DNA from: Kingella pumchi
Lineage (GTDB): Bacteria > Pseudomonadota > Gammaproteobacteria > Burkholderiales > Neisseriaceae
Reading direction: 5' to 3'
DNA length: 30,749 nucleotides
Assembly (NCBI RefSeq): GCF_022288825.1
Contig: NZ_JAKOOW010000024.1
Span: 146,478 to 177,226, forward strand
A program made the translations under genes and the position numbers. Below the pieces are notes generated by a model, which did not search any database, was not told where the DNA came from, and saw only the letters and a program-made list of their open reading frames with translations. This document shows positions 14,203-23,033 of the stretch, piece after piece. Numbering within the stretch: the first letter of the stretch is position 1; the number at the start of each line of letters is the position of its first letter.

Positions 14203-15747
14203 TTATTCGATATTGAGCCGCTCGAGCCGGTAGCGCATCGAGCGGAAGCTGATGCCGAGCATCTTCGCCGCCTGGGTGCGGTTGTTTTGGCTGATTTTGA
14301 GCGCGTATTCGAGAATCTGCTGCTCGATGCTGTCGAGATAGTCTTGAATCTGCGTCGAACCCAAACGAAAGCCCGGCAGGCCGTCGATAATCTGGTGTTC
14401 GCTGGCGGCGTGCTCGTCGCCGTGGCCGTTGCTGATGGCGGGTTCGGCTTTGGCCAGCAGCGGGTCGGCATTAAGCTGAAGATCGTCCACTTCGATGGTG
14501 TTGCCGGCGGCCAGGGCGACGGCGCGCTCCAAAATGTTTTCCAACTCGCGGAAATTGCCCGGATAGCTGTATTGCAGCAGCGCTTTGCGCGCGGCGGGGC
14601 TGATGCTGACGCCGCTGCCGTGGTGGCGCTGCAGCAGGCGGTCAATCAGGCCTTCGAGGTCTTCGCGCATGTCGCGCAGGGCGGGCATATTGAGGGTAAC
14701 GACGTTCAGACGGTAGAACAAGTCTTGGCGGAATTGGCCGGATTCGACAAGTGCGGCGAGGTTTTTGTGGGTAGCGGAAACAATGCGCACATCTACTTGC
14801 ACTTCCTGCGCATCGCCGATGCGGCGCACGGCTTTTTCCTGAATGGCGCGCAAGAGTTTGACCTGCATCGCCAGCGGCAGGTCGGCCACTTCGTCGAGAA
14901 ACAGCGTGCCGCCGTGGGCGTGCTGGAAGAAGCCTAAGCGGTCTTGGTCGGCGCCGGTGAAGCTGCCTTTTTTGTAGCCGAAAAACTCGCTTTCCATCAG
15001 GTTTTCGGGGATGGCGCCGCAGTTGACGGCAATAAAGGGGCCGTCGCGGCGGTCGGACAATTCGTGGATGCTGCGGGCAGCCTGCTCTTTACCGGAACCG
15101 GATTCGCCGGAAATGTACACCGGTACGTTGGCACCGGCGAGCTTGCGGATCAGCTGGCGCACCTGTTCGATCTGCGGCGAGGAGCCGAGCAGGCGGGGCA
15201 GATCGCCGTTGCTGCCGCCGACATCGGCGGCCGGTTTGCTGCTGCGCACGGTGCGCGGTTTGGCCGGCTGGACAGTCTCTTCAACAGCGGCGGGCGTTTC
15301 GCTTTGGACTTCGCGTGCTTTCAGGCTGCCTGTGTCTGCGGCGGTTTCGGGATTGGCTGAGCCTTCGTCTTGAACTTTGATCGCCGACTTCACCAGTGTG
15401 CGCAGCTGGGCGAGGGTGATGGGCTTTTGCAGGTAGTCGAAAGCACCGATTTTCAGCGCCTGCACCGCTTGGTCGGCATTGCCGAAAGCGGTGATGACGG
15501 CCACCGGCACGTCCAAGCCTTTTTCGTTGATGTATTCGACCACTTCGAGGCCGGAGCCGTCGGGCATACGCATATCGGTGAGTACCAGCGAGTATTTGCT
15601 TTGGTCGAGTTTTTTGCGCGCGGCATTCACGCCCTCGGCGGTCTCGACGGAGAGCCCCATCTTCATCAGGGTCATTTCCATCAAATCGCGGATATCGGCT
15701 TCGTCGTCCACCACCAATACGGGGCGGTTCAGGCTGTTTTTGCTCAT
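14203..15747 (-). CDS. pilR: Sigma-54-dependent response regulator PilR
   Basis: 514 residues in the NtrC layout. The receiver domain (about 8-125) has acidic residues Asp14-Asp15, phosphoacceptor Asp58 in LVLTDMRMPDGSG and Lys108. A low-complexity linker (about 128-185) follows. The AAA+ domain has Walker A GESGSGK (214-220), the sigma-54 contact loop GSFTGA (261-266) and Walker B LFLDE (282-286). A Fis-type helix-turn-helix ends the protein (NNRTQAAKMLGISFRSMRYRL). PilR, phosphorylated by PilS, activates sigma-54 promoters, classically that of the major pilin. The gene overlaps pilS by 4 bp. A DUS (15320-15331) sits in the linker and encodes TGSLK. Confidence 0.93.
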   Translation of the reverse strand: MSKNSLNRPVLVVDDEADIRDLMEMTLMKMGLSVETAEGVNAARKKLDQSKYSLVLTDMRMPDGSGLEVVEYINEKGLDVPVAVITAFGNADQAVQALKIGAFDYLQKPITLAQLRTLVKSAIKVQDEGSANPETAADTGSLKAREVQSETPAAVEETVQPAKPRTVRSSKPAADVGGSNGDLPRLLGSSPQIEQVRQLIRKLAGANVPVYISGESGSGKEQAARSIHELSDRRDGPFIAVNCGAIPENLMESEFFGYKKGSFTGADQDRLGFFQHAHGGTLFLDEVADLPLAMQVKLLRAIQEKAVRRIGDAQEVQVDVRIVSATHKNLAALVESGQFRQDLFYRLNVVTLNMPALRDMREDLEGLIDRLLQRHHGSGVSISPAARKALLQYSYPGNFRELENILERAVALAAGNTIEVDDLQLNADPLLAKAEPAISNGHGDEHAASEHQIIDGLPGFRLGSTQIQDYLDSIEQQILEYALKISQNNRTQAAKMLGISFRSMRYRLERLNIE

Positions 15748-17351
15748 ATTTTCACTCTCGGTAGGATCAATTCGAAGGATTTGGCGCGCGGCAGGTAGCT
15801 CAGATCGCCCTTATTGGCATGCGCCAGCTCGCGGGCAACATACAGCCCGAGTCCGGTGCCTTGCGCCTGGTTGGTTTGGAAAGGCTCGAAAAGGTGGGGC
15901 AGCATTTCAACGGCCACGCCGGGGCCGTCGTCCCATACGCGCAGGGATATGTGGCGCTCGTCTTGGTAGCCGACGCTGATAACCACGCTCTCTTTGCCTT
16001 TGCTGCTGTGGCGCCAGGCATTGTTGCAGAGGTTCCATAAAATTTGCTGCAAATGCATGGCATCGAAGGCGACTTCGACTTTTTCCGGCGGCATGTCGGT
16101 GGTCAGGCAGCCGTTGAGCACCTCGGGGCGCGCCAGCAGAAACTCCTGCACAAACTGGCCGACAAAAGGAATCAGGCGGATGCTTTCGGTGCGGATGCGG
16201 TCGCGTTTGTTGAGCGAGGAGACTTCCTCAATCATTTTGTCGATGCGGGCGGTGTTGTTTTCGATGATGCCGGTGAGTTTTTCGCTTAAGGGATCGCCCT
16301 CGGCCGATTCGGTGAGCAGGCCGTTTGCCTGGCGGATGGCGGAGAGCGGGTTGCGGATTTCGTGGGCAAGGTTGGCGGTGAGCATGCCCAGCGAGGTAAG
16401 TTTGACGTTCTGCGCCTCGGCCTGGCGGTCGCGGTCGGAGCGGATAAACAGAATCAGCAGCTCGGTGTTTTTCTGCACGATCGGCACCGCGCGCACGTGC
16501 ATCAGCAGCCCTTCCAGTGCGGCGGTTACTTCAAAGCCGGCCTTGCCCGAACCGATCCACTGATGCACCAGCTCGCCGGCAAAGGGCACCGTGCCGCCGA
16601 CCACCAGATTGGGAAAATATTTCAGCGCCTGGCGGTTGCACGACCACAGCTTGCTGTCGGCATCCAATACCAGCGCCGCTTCCTGCACGCGGTTGAACAC
16701 GATTTGGTTGAGCGCGCGCAGCCGCTCGTAGGCGCGGCGGTGCTGGAGCACCGAATCGCCGGCATTGCTCAGATAGCTGGCGGAAAACGAAGTCATATAG
16801 GGCACGGCGTAGCAGGCGGCGATCAGCAGAATCTGGCCGGCCACCACCGGCAGGTTGTTGCGAATGATGTCGGCGCTCATCGGCCACAGCGAAAAAGCGG
16901 TATTGCACGCCACTAGCAGCGCGGCATAGGTGCCGTAGAGAAAGGGATAGCGGCCGTAGCTGAGCAGGCAGGCAGCGGCAAGAAAGGGCAGCATCAGGAT
17001 GCCGAAGCCGGAGCTGACGCCGCCGGCCAGAAAGCTCAAAAGCGCCATCATGGTGATGTCCACTACCGAGCTGGCGTTGGGCAGATTGGTGCCCTGGTGT
17101 TGCCAGCTCGGATAGGCGATGCTGACCATAATCACAAAGCCGTAGGCAATGCACCATACCGACAGCCAATACTGGTTACGCAGCAGCGGCACATAATGCA
17201 CCGATTTCATGTGCACCAGCATGGTGGAGAAAATCAGCAGCGAAAACAAAATGGCGATGCGGGCGATATTGAGCAGGCCGATAACCCGCTTGCTGTAGTC
17301 GTACCATTCCTGCCAGTTCGGCTGTTTGGCCAGTTCGATTTTAATGCCCAT
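15744..17351 (-). CDS. pilS: Membrane sensor kinase PilS
   Basis: 535 residues. The N-terminal half has about six hydrophobic helices (roughly residues 25-185). A PAS-like linker follows (about 210-300). The kinase core has the H-box LAHEIRNPLSAIR with His330, an N-box near NLCNNAWRH and G-boxes DDGPGV and GTGLGLYVAREL. This is the layout of PilS, which in Pseudomonas senses pilin in the membrane and controls PilR. The start is 2 bp after the parC stop and the end overlaps pilR by 4 bp, so parC, pilS and pilR look like one transcription unit. No DUS core lies in this gene. Confidence 0.92.
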   Translation of the reverse strand: MGIKIELAKQPNWQEWYDYSKRVIGLLNIARIAILFSLLIFSTMLVHMKSVHYVPLLRNQYWLSVWCIAYGFVIMVSIAYPSWQHQGTNLPNASSVVDITMMALLSFLAGGVSSGFGILMLPFLAAACLLSYGRYPFLYGTYAALLVACNTAFSLWPMSADIIRNNLPVVAGQILLIAACYAVPYMTSFSASYLSNAGDSVLQHRRAYERLRALNQIVFNRVQEAALVLDADSKLWSCNRQALKYFPNLVVGGTVPFAGELVHQWIGSGKAGFEVTAALEGLLMHVRAVPIVQKNTELLILFIRSDRDRQAEAQNVKLTSLGMLTANLAHEIRNPLSAIRQANGLLTESAEGDPLSEKLTGIIENNTARIDKMIEEVSSLNKRDRIRTESIRLIPFVGQFVQEFLLARPEVLNGCLTTDMPPEKVEVAFDAMHLQQILWNLCNNAWRHSSKGKESVVISVGYQDERHISLRVWDDGPGVAVEMLPHLFEPFQTNQAQGTGLGLYVARELAHANKGDLSYLPRAKSFELILPRVKI

Positions 17352-17353
17352 CC

Positions 17354-19675
17354 TTATGCTTCTCCGTTTTCAGGTTGCCCTGTGCCGCGGATGCCTTTCA
17401 GGCTGCCTGAAAGGTCCAACAGCCTGCCTTTGCGGCCGCGTTTGCCGTCGATGTCGGCCACGCGCAGGCGCTCGCGGCTGGTGCCGCCGCGTTTGCCGGC
17501 GATTTCGGCGGTGTATTCGGCGGCGTCGGTGATTTCGGTGAGCGCGAGCGTATCGCCTTCGGCCAGCGACATCAATTGCAGGCCGCGGCCTTTGGCCATG
17601 ATTTTCATCTCGGCCAGCGGGAAAGCCAGCAGGCGTTTGCCGGCGCTGGCGGCGATCACGCGGCAGTCGGGGTTGATCAGGGCGGATTGGTACACGCGCA
17701 CCGGCATCAGCACTTCTTCGCCCTTGTCGAGCGTCATCAGCACCTTGCCGGCTTTGACGCGCGAAGCCATGTCTTCGAGCTTGGCGATAAAGCCGTAGCC
17801 GCCGGAATTGGCCAGCAGATAGTGGTTTTCAGGCTGCCCCGACAAAATGCACAGCACGCGGGCGCCGGCCTGCAATTCGATTAAGGACGCCAGCGGCACG
17901 CCGTCGCCGCGTCCGCCGGGGATGGCGGCGGTATCGACGGTATAGCTGCGCCCGAGCGTGTCGAGCACGATTAAGGGCTGCACGCTGCGGCTCTCTAATA
18001 CCTGCTGCAGGGCGTCGCCTTCTTTAAACGCGGTCTGCGCCAAATCCAGCCCGTGGCCGGCGCGACTGCGTATCCAGCCTTTTTGCGACAGAATCAGGGT
18101 AACCGGCTCGTCGGCAGTGGTGTGGGTGAGCGCGGCGCGTTCGGCAGCCTGAACCAGCGTGCGCCTTTCGTCGCCAAACTGCTTGGCGTCGGCCTGCATC
18201 TCTTTGACCATCAGCTTTTTCTTTTCGCTCTCGTCGGCGAGCAGGTTTTTCAGGCTGCCTTGTTCTTCGCGCAAATCGTTCAACTCTTTTTCCAGCTTGA
18301 AGCCTTCGAGACGGGCGAGCTGGCGCAGGCGGATTTCCAAAATGTCTTCGGCCTGCACGTCGCTCAAACCGAAAGCCGCCATCAGATCGGGCTTGGGCTC
18401 GTCCGACTCGCGGATCACGCGGATTACTTCGTCGATATGCAGGAAAACAATCATCCGCCCTTCAAGGATGTGGATGCGCTTTTCCACCTGCGCCAGTCGG
18501 TGCGCCAAACGGCGGGTCAGGGTGGCAACACGGTAGTCCAGCCATTCCTGCAAAATGGTTTTCAGGTTTTTCTGCGCAGGGCGCTTGTCGTTGCCCATCA
18601 TCACCAGATTTACCGGCACATTGCCTTCCAGGCCGGTTTGCGCCATCAGCGTATTGACGAAATTTTCCGGCTCGATGCGGCTGGATTTGGGCTCGAATAC
18701 CAAACGCACCGGATGTTCGCCGTCCGATTCGTCGCGCACGCGCTCGATTAAATCCAGCATCAGCTTTTTGGTATTGAGCTGGTCTTGGTTGAGCTGTTTT
18801 TTGCCCGCTTTGGGCTTGGGATTGGTCTGCTCTTCGATTTCCGCCAGAATTTTGGCGGCGTTGGTGTTGGGCGGCAGCTCGCTGACAATCACGCGCCACT
18901 GGCCGCGCGCCAGCTTTTCCACTTCGTAGCGCGCCCGCACCCGTACGCTGCCCTTGCCGGTTTCGTACAGCGCGAGCAAATCCTTGTGCGGCGTGATGAT
19001 GTGGCCGCCGCCGGCAAAATCGGGCGCGGGAATGTATTCCATCAGATCCGCCGTTTGCAGATAAGGCTTTTTCAACAGCGCAACCGCGGCTTGGGTTACT
19101 TCGCCCAGATTGTGCGGCGGGATTTCAGTCGCCATGCCCACCGCAATGCCCGACGCGCCGTTGAGCAGCACCATCGGCAGCCGCGCGGGCAGGGAAACCG
19201 GCTCTTCAAAAGCACCGTCGTAATTGGGTACAAAATCCACCGTGCCCTGATGCAGCTCGGAGAGCAGCAACTCGGCAATCGGCGTCAGCCGCGCTTCGGT
19301 GTAGCGCATCGCCGCCGGGCCGTCGCCGTCGCGCGAGCCGAAGTTGCCGATGCCGTCGATCAGCGGATAGCGCAGCGTGAAGTCCTGCGCCATGCGCACC
19401 ATCGCTTCATAGGCCGAACTGTCGCCGTGCGGATGGTATTTGCCGAGAATCTCGCCGACCACGCGCGCCGACTTCACCGGCTTGGCATTGGCCGCCAAGC
19501 CCATCTCTTTCATCGCAAACAGAATCCGCCGTTGCACCGGTTTTTGGCCGTCGCCCACGTCGGGCAGCGCCCGCCCCTTGACCACGCTCATCGCGTATTC
19601 GAGATAGGCGCGCTCGGCATATTGGGCGAGAATCAGGCTGTCGCCTTCGGGCGGCAGCGGGATGGTGTCGGTCAT
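17354..19675 (-). CDS. parC: DNA topoisomerase IV subunit A
   Basis: 773 residues from the ATG at 19675 (MTDTIPLPP); an in-frame ATG at 19693 would add six. ParC cuts and rejoins DNA to unlink daughter chromosomes, with ParE supplying ATPase activity. The YAMSVVKGRALPDVGDGQKP start, GKYHPHGDSSAYEAMVRMAQ quinolone region and AAMRYTEARL with the catalytic Tyr are clear. The quinolone region keeps Asp-Ser-Ser and Glu, the susceptible pattern. The C-terminal beta-pinwheel has GGRGDG and GYGFIAK repeats. At least four DUS cores lie inside, encoding GSLK twice, GQPEN and QAAE. The last 25 residues, built partly from DUS, are probably unstructured. An extended -10 (minus strand) lies at 19709-19717. 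Confidence 0.96.
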   Translation of the reverse strand: MTDTIPLPPEGDSLILAQYAERAYLEYAMSVVKGRALPDVGDGQKPVQRRILFAMKEMGLAANAKPVKSARVVGEILGKYHPHGDSSAYEAMVRMAQDFTLRYPLIDGIGNFGSRDGDGPAAMRYTEARLTPIAELLLSELHQGTVDFVPNYDGAFEEPVSLPARLPMVLLNGASGIAVGMATEIPPHNLGEVTQAAVALLKKPYLQTADLMEYIPAPDFAGGGHIITPHKDLLALYETGKGSVRVRARYEVEKLARGQWRVIVSELPPNTNAAKILAEIEEQTNPKPKAGKKQLNQDQLNTKKLMLDLIERVRDESDGEHPVRLVFEPKSSRIEPENFVNTLMAQTGLEGNVPVNLVMMGNDKRPAQKNLKTILQEWLDYRVATLTRRLAHRLAQVEKRIHILEGRMIVFLHIDEVIRVIRESDEPKPDLMAAFGLSDVQAEDILEIRLRQLARLEGFKLEKELNDLREEQGSLKNLLADESEKKKLMVKEMQADAKQFGDERRTLVQAAERAALTHTTADEPVTLILSQKGWIRSRAGHGLDLAQTAFKEGDALQQVLESRSVQPLIVLDTLGRSYTVDTAAIPGGRGDGVPLASLIELQAGARVLCILSGQPENHYLLANSGGYGFIAKLEDMASRVKAGKVLMTLDKGEEVLMPVRVYQSALINPDCRVIAASAGKRLLAFPLAEMKIMAKGRGLQLMSLAEGDTLALTEITDAAEYTAEIAGKRGGTSRERLRVADIDGKRGRKGRLLDLSGSLKGIRGTGQPENGEA
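17396..17412. repeat. Palindromic DUS inside the 3' end of parC
   Basis: TTTCAGGCTGCCTGAAA encodes part of the SGSLKG stretch in the ParC tail. Confidence 0.9.
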
Positions 19676-19708
19676 GGCGGGTATCCGTGGCAAAACTGCA
19701 AAGGCGGC

Positions 19709-19717
19709 ATTTTAACA
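19709..19717 (-). promoter_or_regulatory. Extended -10 promoter candidate of parC
   Basis: On the minus strand TGTTAAAAT, an extended -10 with TAAAAT, lies 34 bp before the parC ATG. The place of the -35 box is taken by the DUS at 19727-19738. Confidence 0.5.
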
Positions 19718-19726
19718 TATCGGCGC

Positions 19727-19767
19727 AGGCAGCCTGAAACCGCAGCAGCAGCGTTTTCAGGCTGCCT
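19727..19767. repeat. Inverted DUS pair upstream of parC
   Basis: AGGCAGCCTGAAA (19727-19739) and TTTCAGGCTGCCT (19755-19767) face each other over a 15-nt loop; no T tract. Confidence 0.85.
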
Positions 19768-19783
19768 GACGGGGCAGACGGCA

Positions 19784-19826
19784 AAAAGCAGCCTGAAAAG
19801 CGGGATTCTGCTTTCAGGCTGCTTTT
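19784..19826 (-). terminator. DUS terminator of the 19.8-20.7 kb gene
   Basis: AAAAGCAGCCTGAAAAGC (19784-19801) pairs with GCTTTCAGGCTGCTTTT (19810-19826) with one bulged A. On the minus strand it ends in TTTTT, 4 bp after the gene's stop codon. Confidence 0.8.
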
Positions 19827-19829
19827 GGG

Positions 19830-20699
19830 TTATGGCTGCTTTGCTGCTTTACCATAATGATCGTTTCCTTCACCGCCACCTATTACACCGTCAGAGCAGG
19901 CTTTTTGCGGCAGGCCGACGTCGATACTTTCCCGTTCATTGGGGAGCGCCAGATGATCGACGGCTGAAAAGTAGCTGTTGATCTGTGCCAGTTCCCGTTT
20001 GCCCTTGCCGGCGCGGCAGATGTCGCGTCGGATTTTCTGCCACATGGCATCCTGCCATTGCTGCGGGGAGCGTGCGGTATCGGCTGTCGGCAGCAGGCGG
20101 AAGTAGCGGTGCAGCACGTCGTCTTTCAGTTCGATGCGGTAGATTTCCAAGCCGTCGCTGTGCGGGACGGGCAGCTGCTTGTTTGTTTCGCGGTAAACGA
20201 CAGTCAAGACGGTGCGGGCGCTGTCGGCTTCGATTTGCTGCGGCGTTTTTTCTGCCAAAAGCCGCGCGCAGTGGCCTTTGGGCAATGTGATGCTTACGGT
20301 GGTGTGCCATTCGGGCAGGGCGTAGCGGCCGCGCAGGCCGATGTGCCGGTTGATTTCGCGCGACTCGTTTATTTTCAGGCAGAACGAGTAGTTCGCGCTT
20401 GCGCGGAACATATCGTGCAGATCCTGCCGAGTGTAGCGGTCGCCAAAGGGCAGGGCGGAACGGTAGTTTTCAAGCAATACGTCAAACACCAGAAAACCGC
20501 CCTGTTGCCTGACGTCCTTTATTTCAAGTTGTGCGCCGTTGCCGAGAGCTTCTTTAATCGGCAGGTTTTGACGCAGAGCTCTGATTTCGTGCTGGAAATC
20601 TTTGAAAAACGCCCGATCGCTGATGTCTCCGGCAAAGGCAGCCTGAAACGCTGCTGCTGCGAAAAGGGCGGCTGCCCGTTGTTTGGGTTTGGCAGACAT
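19830..20699 (-). CDS. Unknown secreted protein
   Basis: 289 residues; I do not recognise the family. The N-terminus is a Sec-type signal: basic MSAKPKQR, a hydrophobic Ala-rich run and a likely cut after Ala-Phe-Ala at residue 23. The mature part is soluble, mixed alpha/beta in look, with the string SFCLKINESREINRHIGLRG and only a few cysteines. It is likely periplasmic. A ribosome binding site (AAGGA) precedes the ATG. A DUS (20636-20647) encodes FQAA at the end of the signal peptide. The C-terminus is Gly- and Lys-rich. It lies between parC and metG with its own terminator and gives no functional hint from neighbours. GC and codon use look milder than in the flanking genes. Confidence 0.8.
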   Translation of the reverse strand: MSAKPKQRAAALFAAAAFQAAFAGDISDRAFFKDFQHEIRALRQNLPIKEALGNGAQLEIKDVRQQGGFLVFDVLLENYRSALPFGDRYTRQDLHDMFRASANYSFCLKINESREINRHIGLRGRYALPEWHTTVSITLPKGHCARLLAEKTPQQIEADSARTVLTVVYRETNKQLPVPHSDGLEIYRIELKDDVLHRYFRLLPTADTARSPQQWQDAMWQKIRRDICRAGKGKRELAQINSYFSAVDHLALPNERESIDVGLPQKACSDGVIGGGEGNDHYGKAAKQP

Positions 20700-20730
20700 G
20701 GTTTTTCCTTATTTTTGGGGTAACGATGGT

Positions 20731-20767
20731 TTTCAGGCTGCCTTTGCGCTTGCAAGGCAGCCTGAAA
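20731..20767. repeat. Inverted DUS pair between metG and the unknown gene
   Basis: TTTCAGGCTGCCTT (20731-20744) pairs with AAGGCAGCCTGAAA (20754-20767). It follows the metG stop by 18 bp but has no T tract on that strand, so it is at best a weak terminator. Confidence 0.85.
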
Positions 20768-20785
20768 CGTTTGGGGCTTTACGGT

Positions 20786-22861
20786 TTAACCCACTTTATC
20801 CCCCGGCTGTGCGCCCGCATCCACGTCCAAGAGTTTCAGTTTGCCCTCGGCGGTGGCGGCGGAGAGAATCATGCCTTCGGATACGCCGAATTTGGCCATT
20901 TTGCGCGGGGCGAAGTTGGCGACGGCAATCACCATGCGGCCGTTGAGTTCGCTGGGATTCGGGTAGCTGGCGGCGATGCCGGAGAAGATAACGCGTTTTT
21001 CAAAGCCGAAATCCAGGTCGAATTTCAAAAGCTTGGTGCTGCCTTCGACAGCTTCGCAGTTGATGACTTTGGCCACGCGCATGTCGATTTTCATAAAGTC
21101 GTCAAACGATGCCTGCTCGGCGACTTTTTCGTATTTGCTCTCGGCTTCGGCGGGCGCGGCGGCAGCCTGAATGCTTTGTTTGTTGGCTTCGATTAAGTTG
21201 TCCACTTGGGTTTGCTCCACTCGTTGCATTAAATGTTCGTATTTGTTGATGGCGTGGCCTGCGGGCAGGGTTTGCGCGGCCATGTCCCACGAAAGCGCGG
21301 GGAGATTCAGGAACGCGGCGGCCTGTTCGGCAACGCGCGGCAACACGGGCGCGAGATACACGCTCAATACGGCAAAGGCGTTAATCAGCTCGCTGCATAC
21401 TTGGTGCAGGCGCGCTTCCTGGCCTGCCTGCTTGGCGAGTTCCCACGGTTTGTTGGCGTCGGTGTATTCGTTTACCGCGTCGGCCAGCGCCATGATGTCG
21501 CGCAGGGCGCGGGCGTATTCGCGCTCTTCGTAGGCGGCGGCGATGGTTTCGCTCTCGGCGGCGAGTTTTTTCAGCAGGGCGCTGCCGGATACGTCTTTCA
21601 GGCTGCCTTCAAAGCGTTTGGCGATGAAACCGGATGCACGGGCGGCGATATTCACATACTTGCCGACCAAATCGCTGTTGACGCGCGAGATGAAGTCTTG
21701 CAGGTTTAAGTCGATGTCTTCGATTTTGCTGTTGAGTTTGGCGGCGATGTAGTAGCGCATCCATTCTGGGTTAAGGTTTTGTTCCAAATAGGATTTGGCG
21801 GTGATAAACGTGCCGCGCGATTTGGACATTTTTTGGCCGTCCACGGTTAAAAAGCCGTGGGCGAATACGCCGGTGGGGGCGCGGTGGCCCGAGAAATGCA
21901 GCATGGCCGGCCAAAACAGCGCGTGGAAGTACAAGATGTCTTTGCCGATAAAGTGGTACATCTCGGTGTCGGAATCGGCGCGGAAATAGTCGTCGAACTC
22001 AATGCCGATGCGGCTGCACAGGTTTTTAAACGAAGCCATATAGCCTACGGGCGCATCGAGCCACACATAAAAATATTTGCCCGGTGCGCCGGGGATTTCA
22101 AAGCCGAAATAAGGCGCGTCGCGCGAGATGTCCCAGTCGGAAAGCGCGGTTTCGCCGTCTTTGCCCAGCCACTCGTTCATTTTGTTTAAGGCTTCAGGCT
22201 GCAAATGCGGCTGCACGCGGCCGTCTGAAAGGGTGGTACTGCCCGATGTCCATTGTTTCAAATAATCGGAGCACTCGCCGAGTTTGAAGAAAAAGTGTTC
22301 GGATTCTTTGAGTACCGGCGTTGCGCCGGATACGGCGGAATAGGGTTTGATGAGCTCGGTGGGGGAATAAGTGGTGCCGCACACTTCGCAGTTGTCGCCG
22401 TATTGGTCAGCGGCGTGGCATTTGGGGCATTCGCCTTTGACAAAGCGGTCGGGCAGGAACATTTGTTTTTCGGGGTCGAAAAGCTGCTCGATGGTGCGGC
22501 TTTCGATTTTGCCGTTGGCTTTCAGAGCGAGGTAGATTTTTTCGGAAAGCTCTTTGTTTTCAGGTGAGTGGGTGGAGTAGTAGTTGTCGTAGCCGATGAG
22601 AAAGCCGGTAAAGTCGGCCAGATGCTCTTCGCGCACGCGCGCAATCATGTCTTCGGGCTGCACGCCCAGTTTTTGCGCCGCCAGCATTACCGGCGTGCCG
22701 TGGGTGTCGTCGGCGCAGCAGTAGCGGCAGTCGTGGCCGCGCAGTTTTTGGAAGCGCACCCAGATGTCGGTTTGGATATGCTCGACCATGTGGCCGAGGT
22801 GGATGCTGCCGTTGGCATAGGGCAGCGCGGAGGTAACGAGGATTTTGCGTGGGGAAGTCAT
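20786..22861 (-). CDS. metG: Methionyl-tRNA synthetase
   Basis: 691 residues from ATG 22861 (MTSPRKILVTSALPYANG); the frame stays open upstream to 23029 through DUS-rich sequence, which I exclude. It charges tRNA-Met and initiator tRNA. The Rossmann fold has the HIGH variant IHLGH; the connective domain has a zinc site CPKC...CEVC; KMSKS is present (GQKMSKSRGTF); and a C-terminal EMAP/Trbp111-like tRNA-binding domain starts near DFMKIDMRVAKV. Local DUS cores lie inside (encoding GSLK, IQAA and a partial QPE). A canonical Neisseria DUS core GCCGTCTGAA lies at 22220-22229 in the SDGRVQPH part. Confidence 0.97.
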   Translation of the reverse strand: MTSPRKILVTSALPYANGSIHLGHMVEHIQTDIWVRFQKLRGHDCRYCCADDTHGTPVMLAAQKLGVQPEDMIARVREEHLADFTGFLIGYDNYYSTHSPENKELSEKIYLALKANGKIESRTIEQLFDPEKQMFLPDRFVKGECPKCHAADQYGDNCEVCGTTYSPTELIKPYSAVSGATPVLKESEHFFFKLGECSDYLKQWTSGSTTLSDGRVQPHLQPEALNKMNEWLGKDGETALSDWDISRDAPYFGFEIPGAPGKYFYVWLDAPVGYMASFKNLCSRIGIEFDDYFRADSDTEMYHFIGKDILYFHALFWPAMLHFSGHRAPTGVFAHGFLTVDGQKMSKSRGTFITAKSYLEQNLNPEWMRYYIAAKLNSKIEDIDLNLQDFISRVNSDLVGKYVNIAARASGFIAKRFEGSLKDVSGSALLKKLAAESETIAAAYEEREYARALRDIMALADAVNEYTDANKPWELAKQAGQEARLHQVCSELINAFAVLSVYLAPVLPRVAEQAAAFLNLPALSWDMAAQTLPAGHAINKYEHLMQRVEQTQVDNLIEANKQSIQAAAAPAEAESKYEKVAEQASFDDFMKIDMRVAKVINCEAVEGSTKLLKFDLDFGFEKRVIFSGIAASYPNPSELNGRMVIAVANFAPRKMAKFGVSEGMILSAATAEGKLKLLDVDAGAQPGDKVG
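22220..22229 (+). repeat. Canonical Neisseria DUS core inside metG
   Basis: GCCGTCTGAA, preceded by CG, which makes 11 of 12 matches to the AG-DUS form AGGCCGTCTGAA. It is antisense to metG. Confidence 0.75.
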
Positions 22862-22930
22862 GGGATACGGTCTCGGAAAACTGCCGCAGCGCGGCCGGAA
22901 AAAGGCGGCATTATGCCACAAAGCGGGTGT

Positions 22931-22970
22931 TTTCAGGCTGCCTTGGCAGGGGCAAAAGCAGCCTGAAAGC
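22931..22970. repeat. DUS copies upstream of metG
   Basis: TTCAGGCTGCCT near 22932 and AAGCAGCCTGAA near 22957 face each other between metG and the waaF terminator. Confidence 0.85.
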
Positions 22971-22971
22971 C

Positions 22972-23010
22972 AAAAGCAGCCTGAAAACGCTTGGGCGCTT
23001 TCAGGCTGCC
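22972..23010 (-). terminator. DUS terminator of waaF
   Basis: AAAAGCAGCCTGAAAACGC (22972-22990) pairs with GCGCTTTCAGGCTGCC (22995-23010) with one mismatch and a 4-nt loop. On the minus strand it ends in TTTT, 24 bp after the waaF stop. Confidence 0.7.
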
Positions 23011-23033
23011 GCTGCCGGTACGCGGGCAAACGC

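Noticed and set aside
18785..19981. 398-codon open frame on the plus strand
   Set aside because: Antisense to parC and reaching through DUS-rich intergenic DNA; no recognisable domain.
22862..23029. 56-codon N-terminal extension of metG
   Set aside because: It is read through DUS copies and the waaF terminator; methionyl-tRNA synthetase homology starts at 22861.
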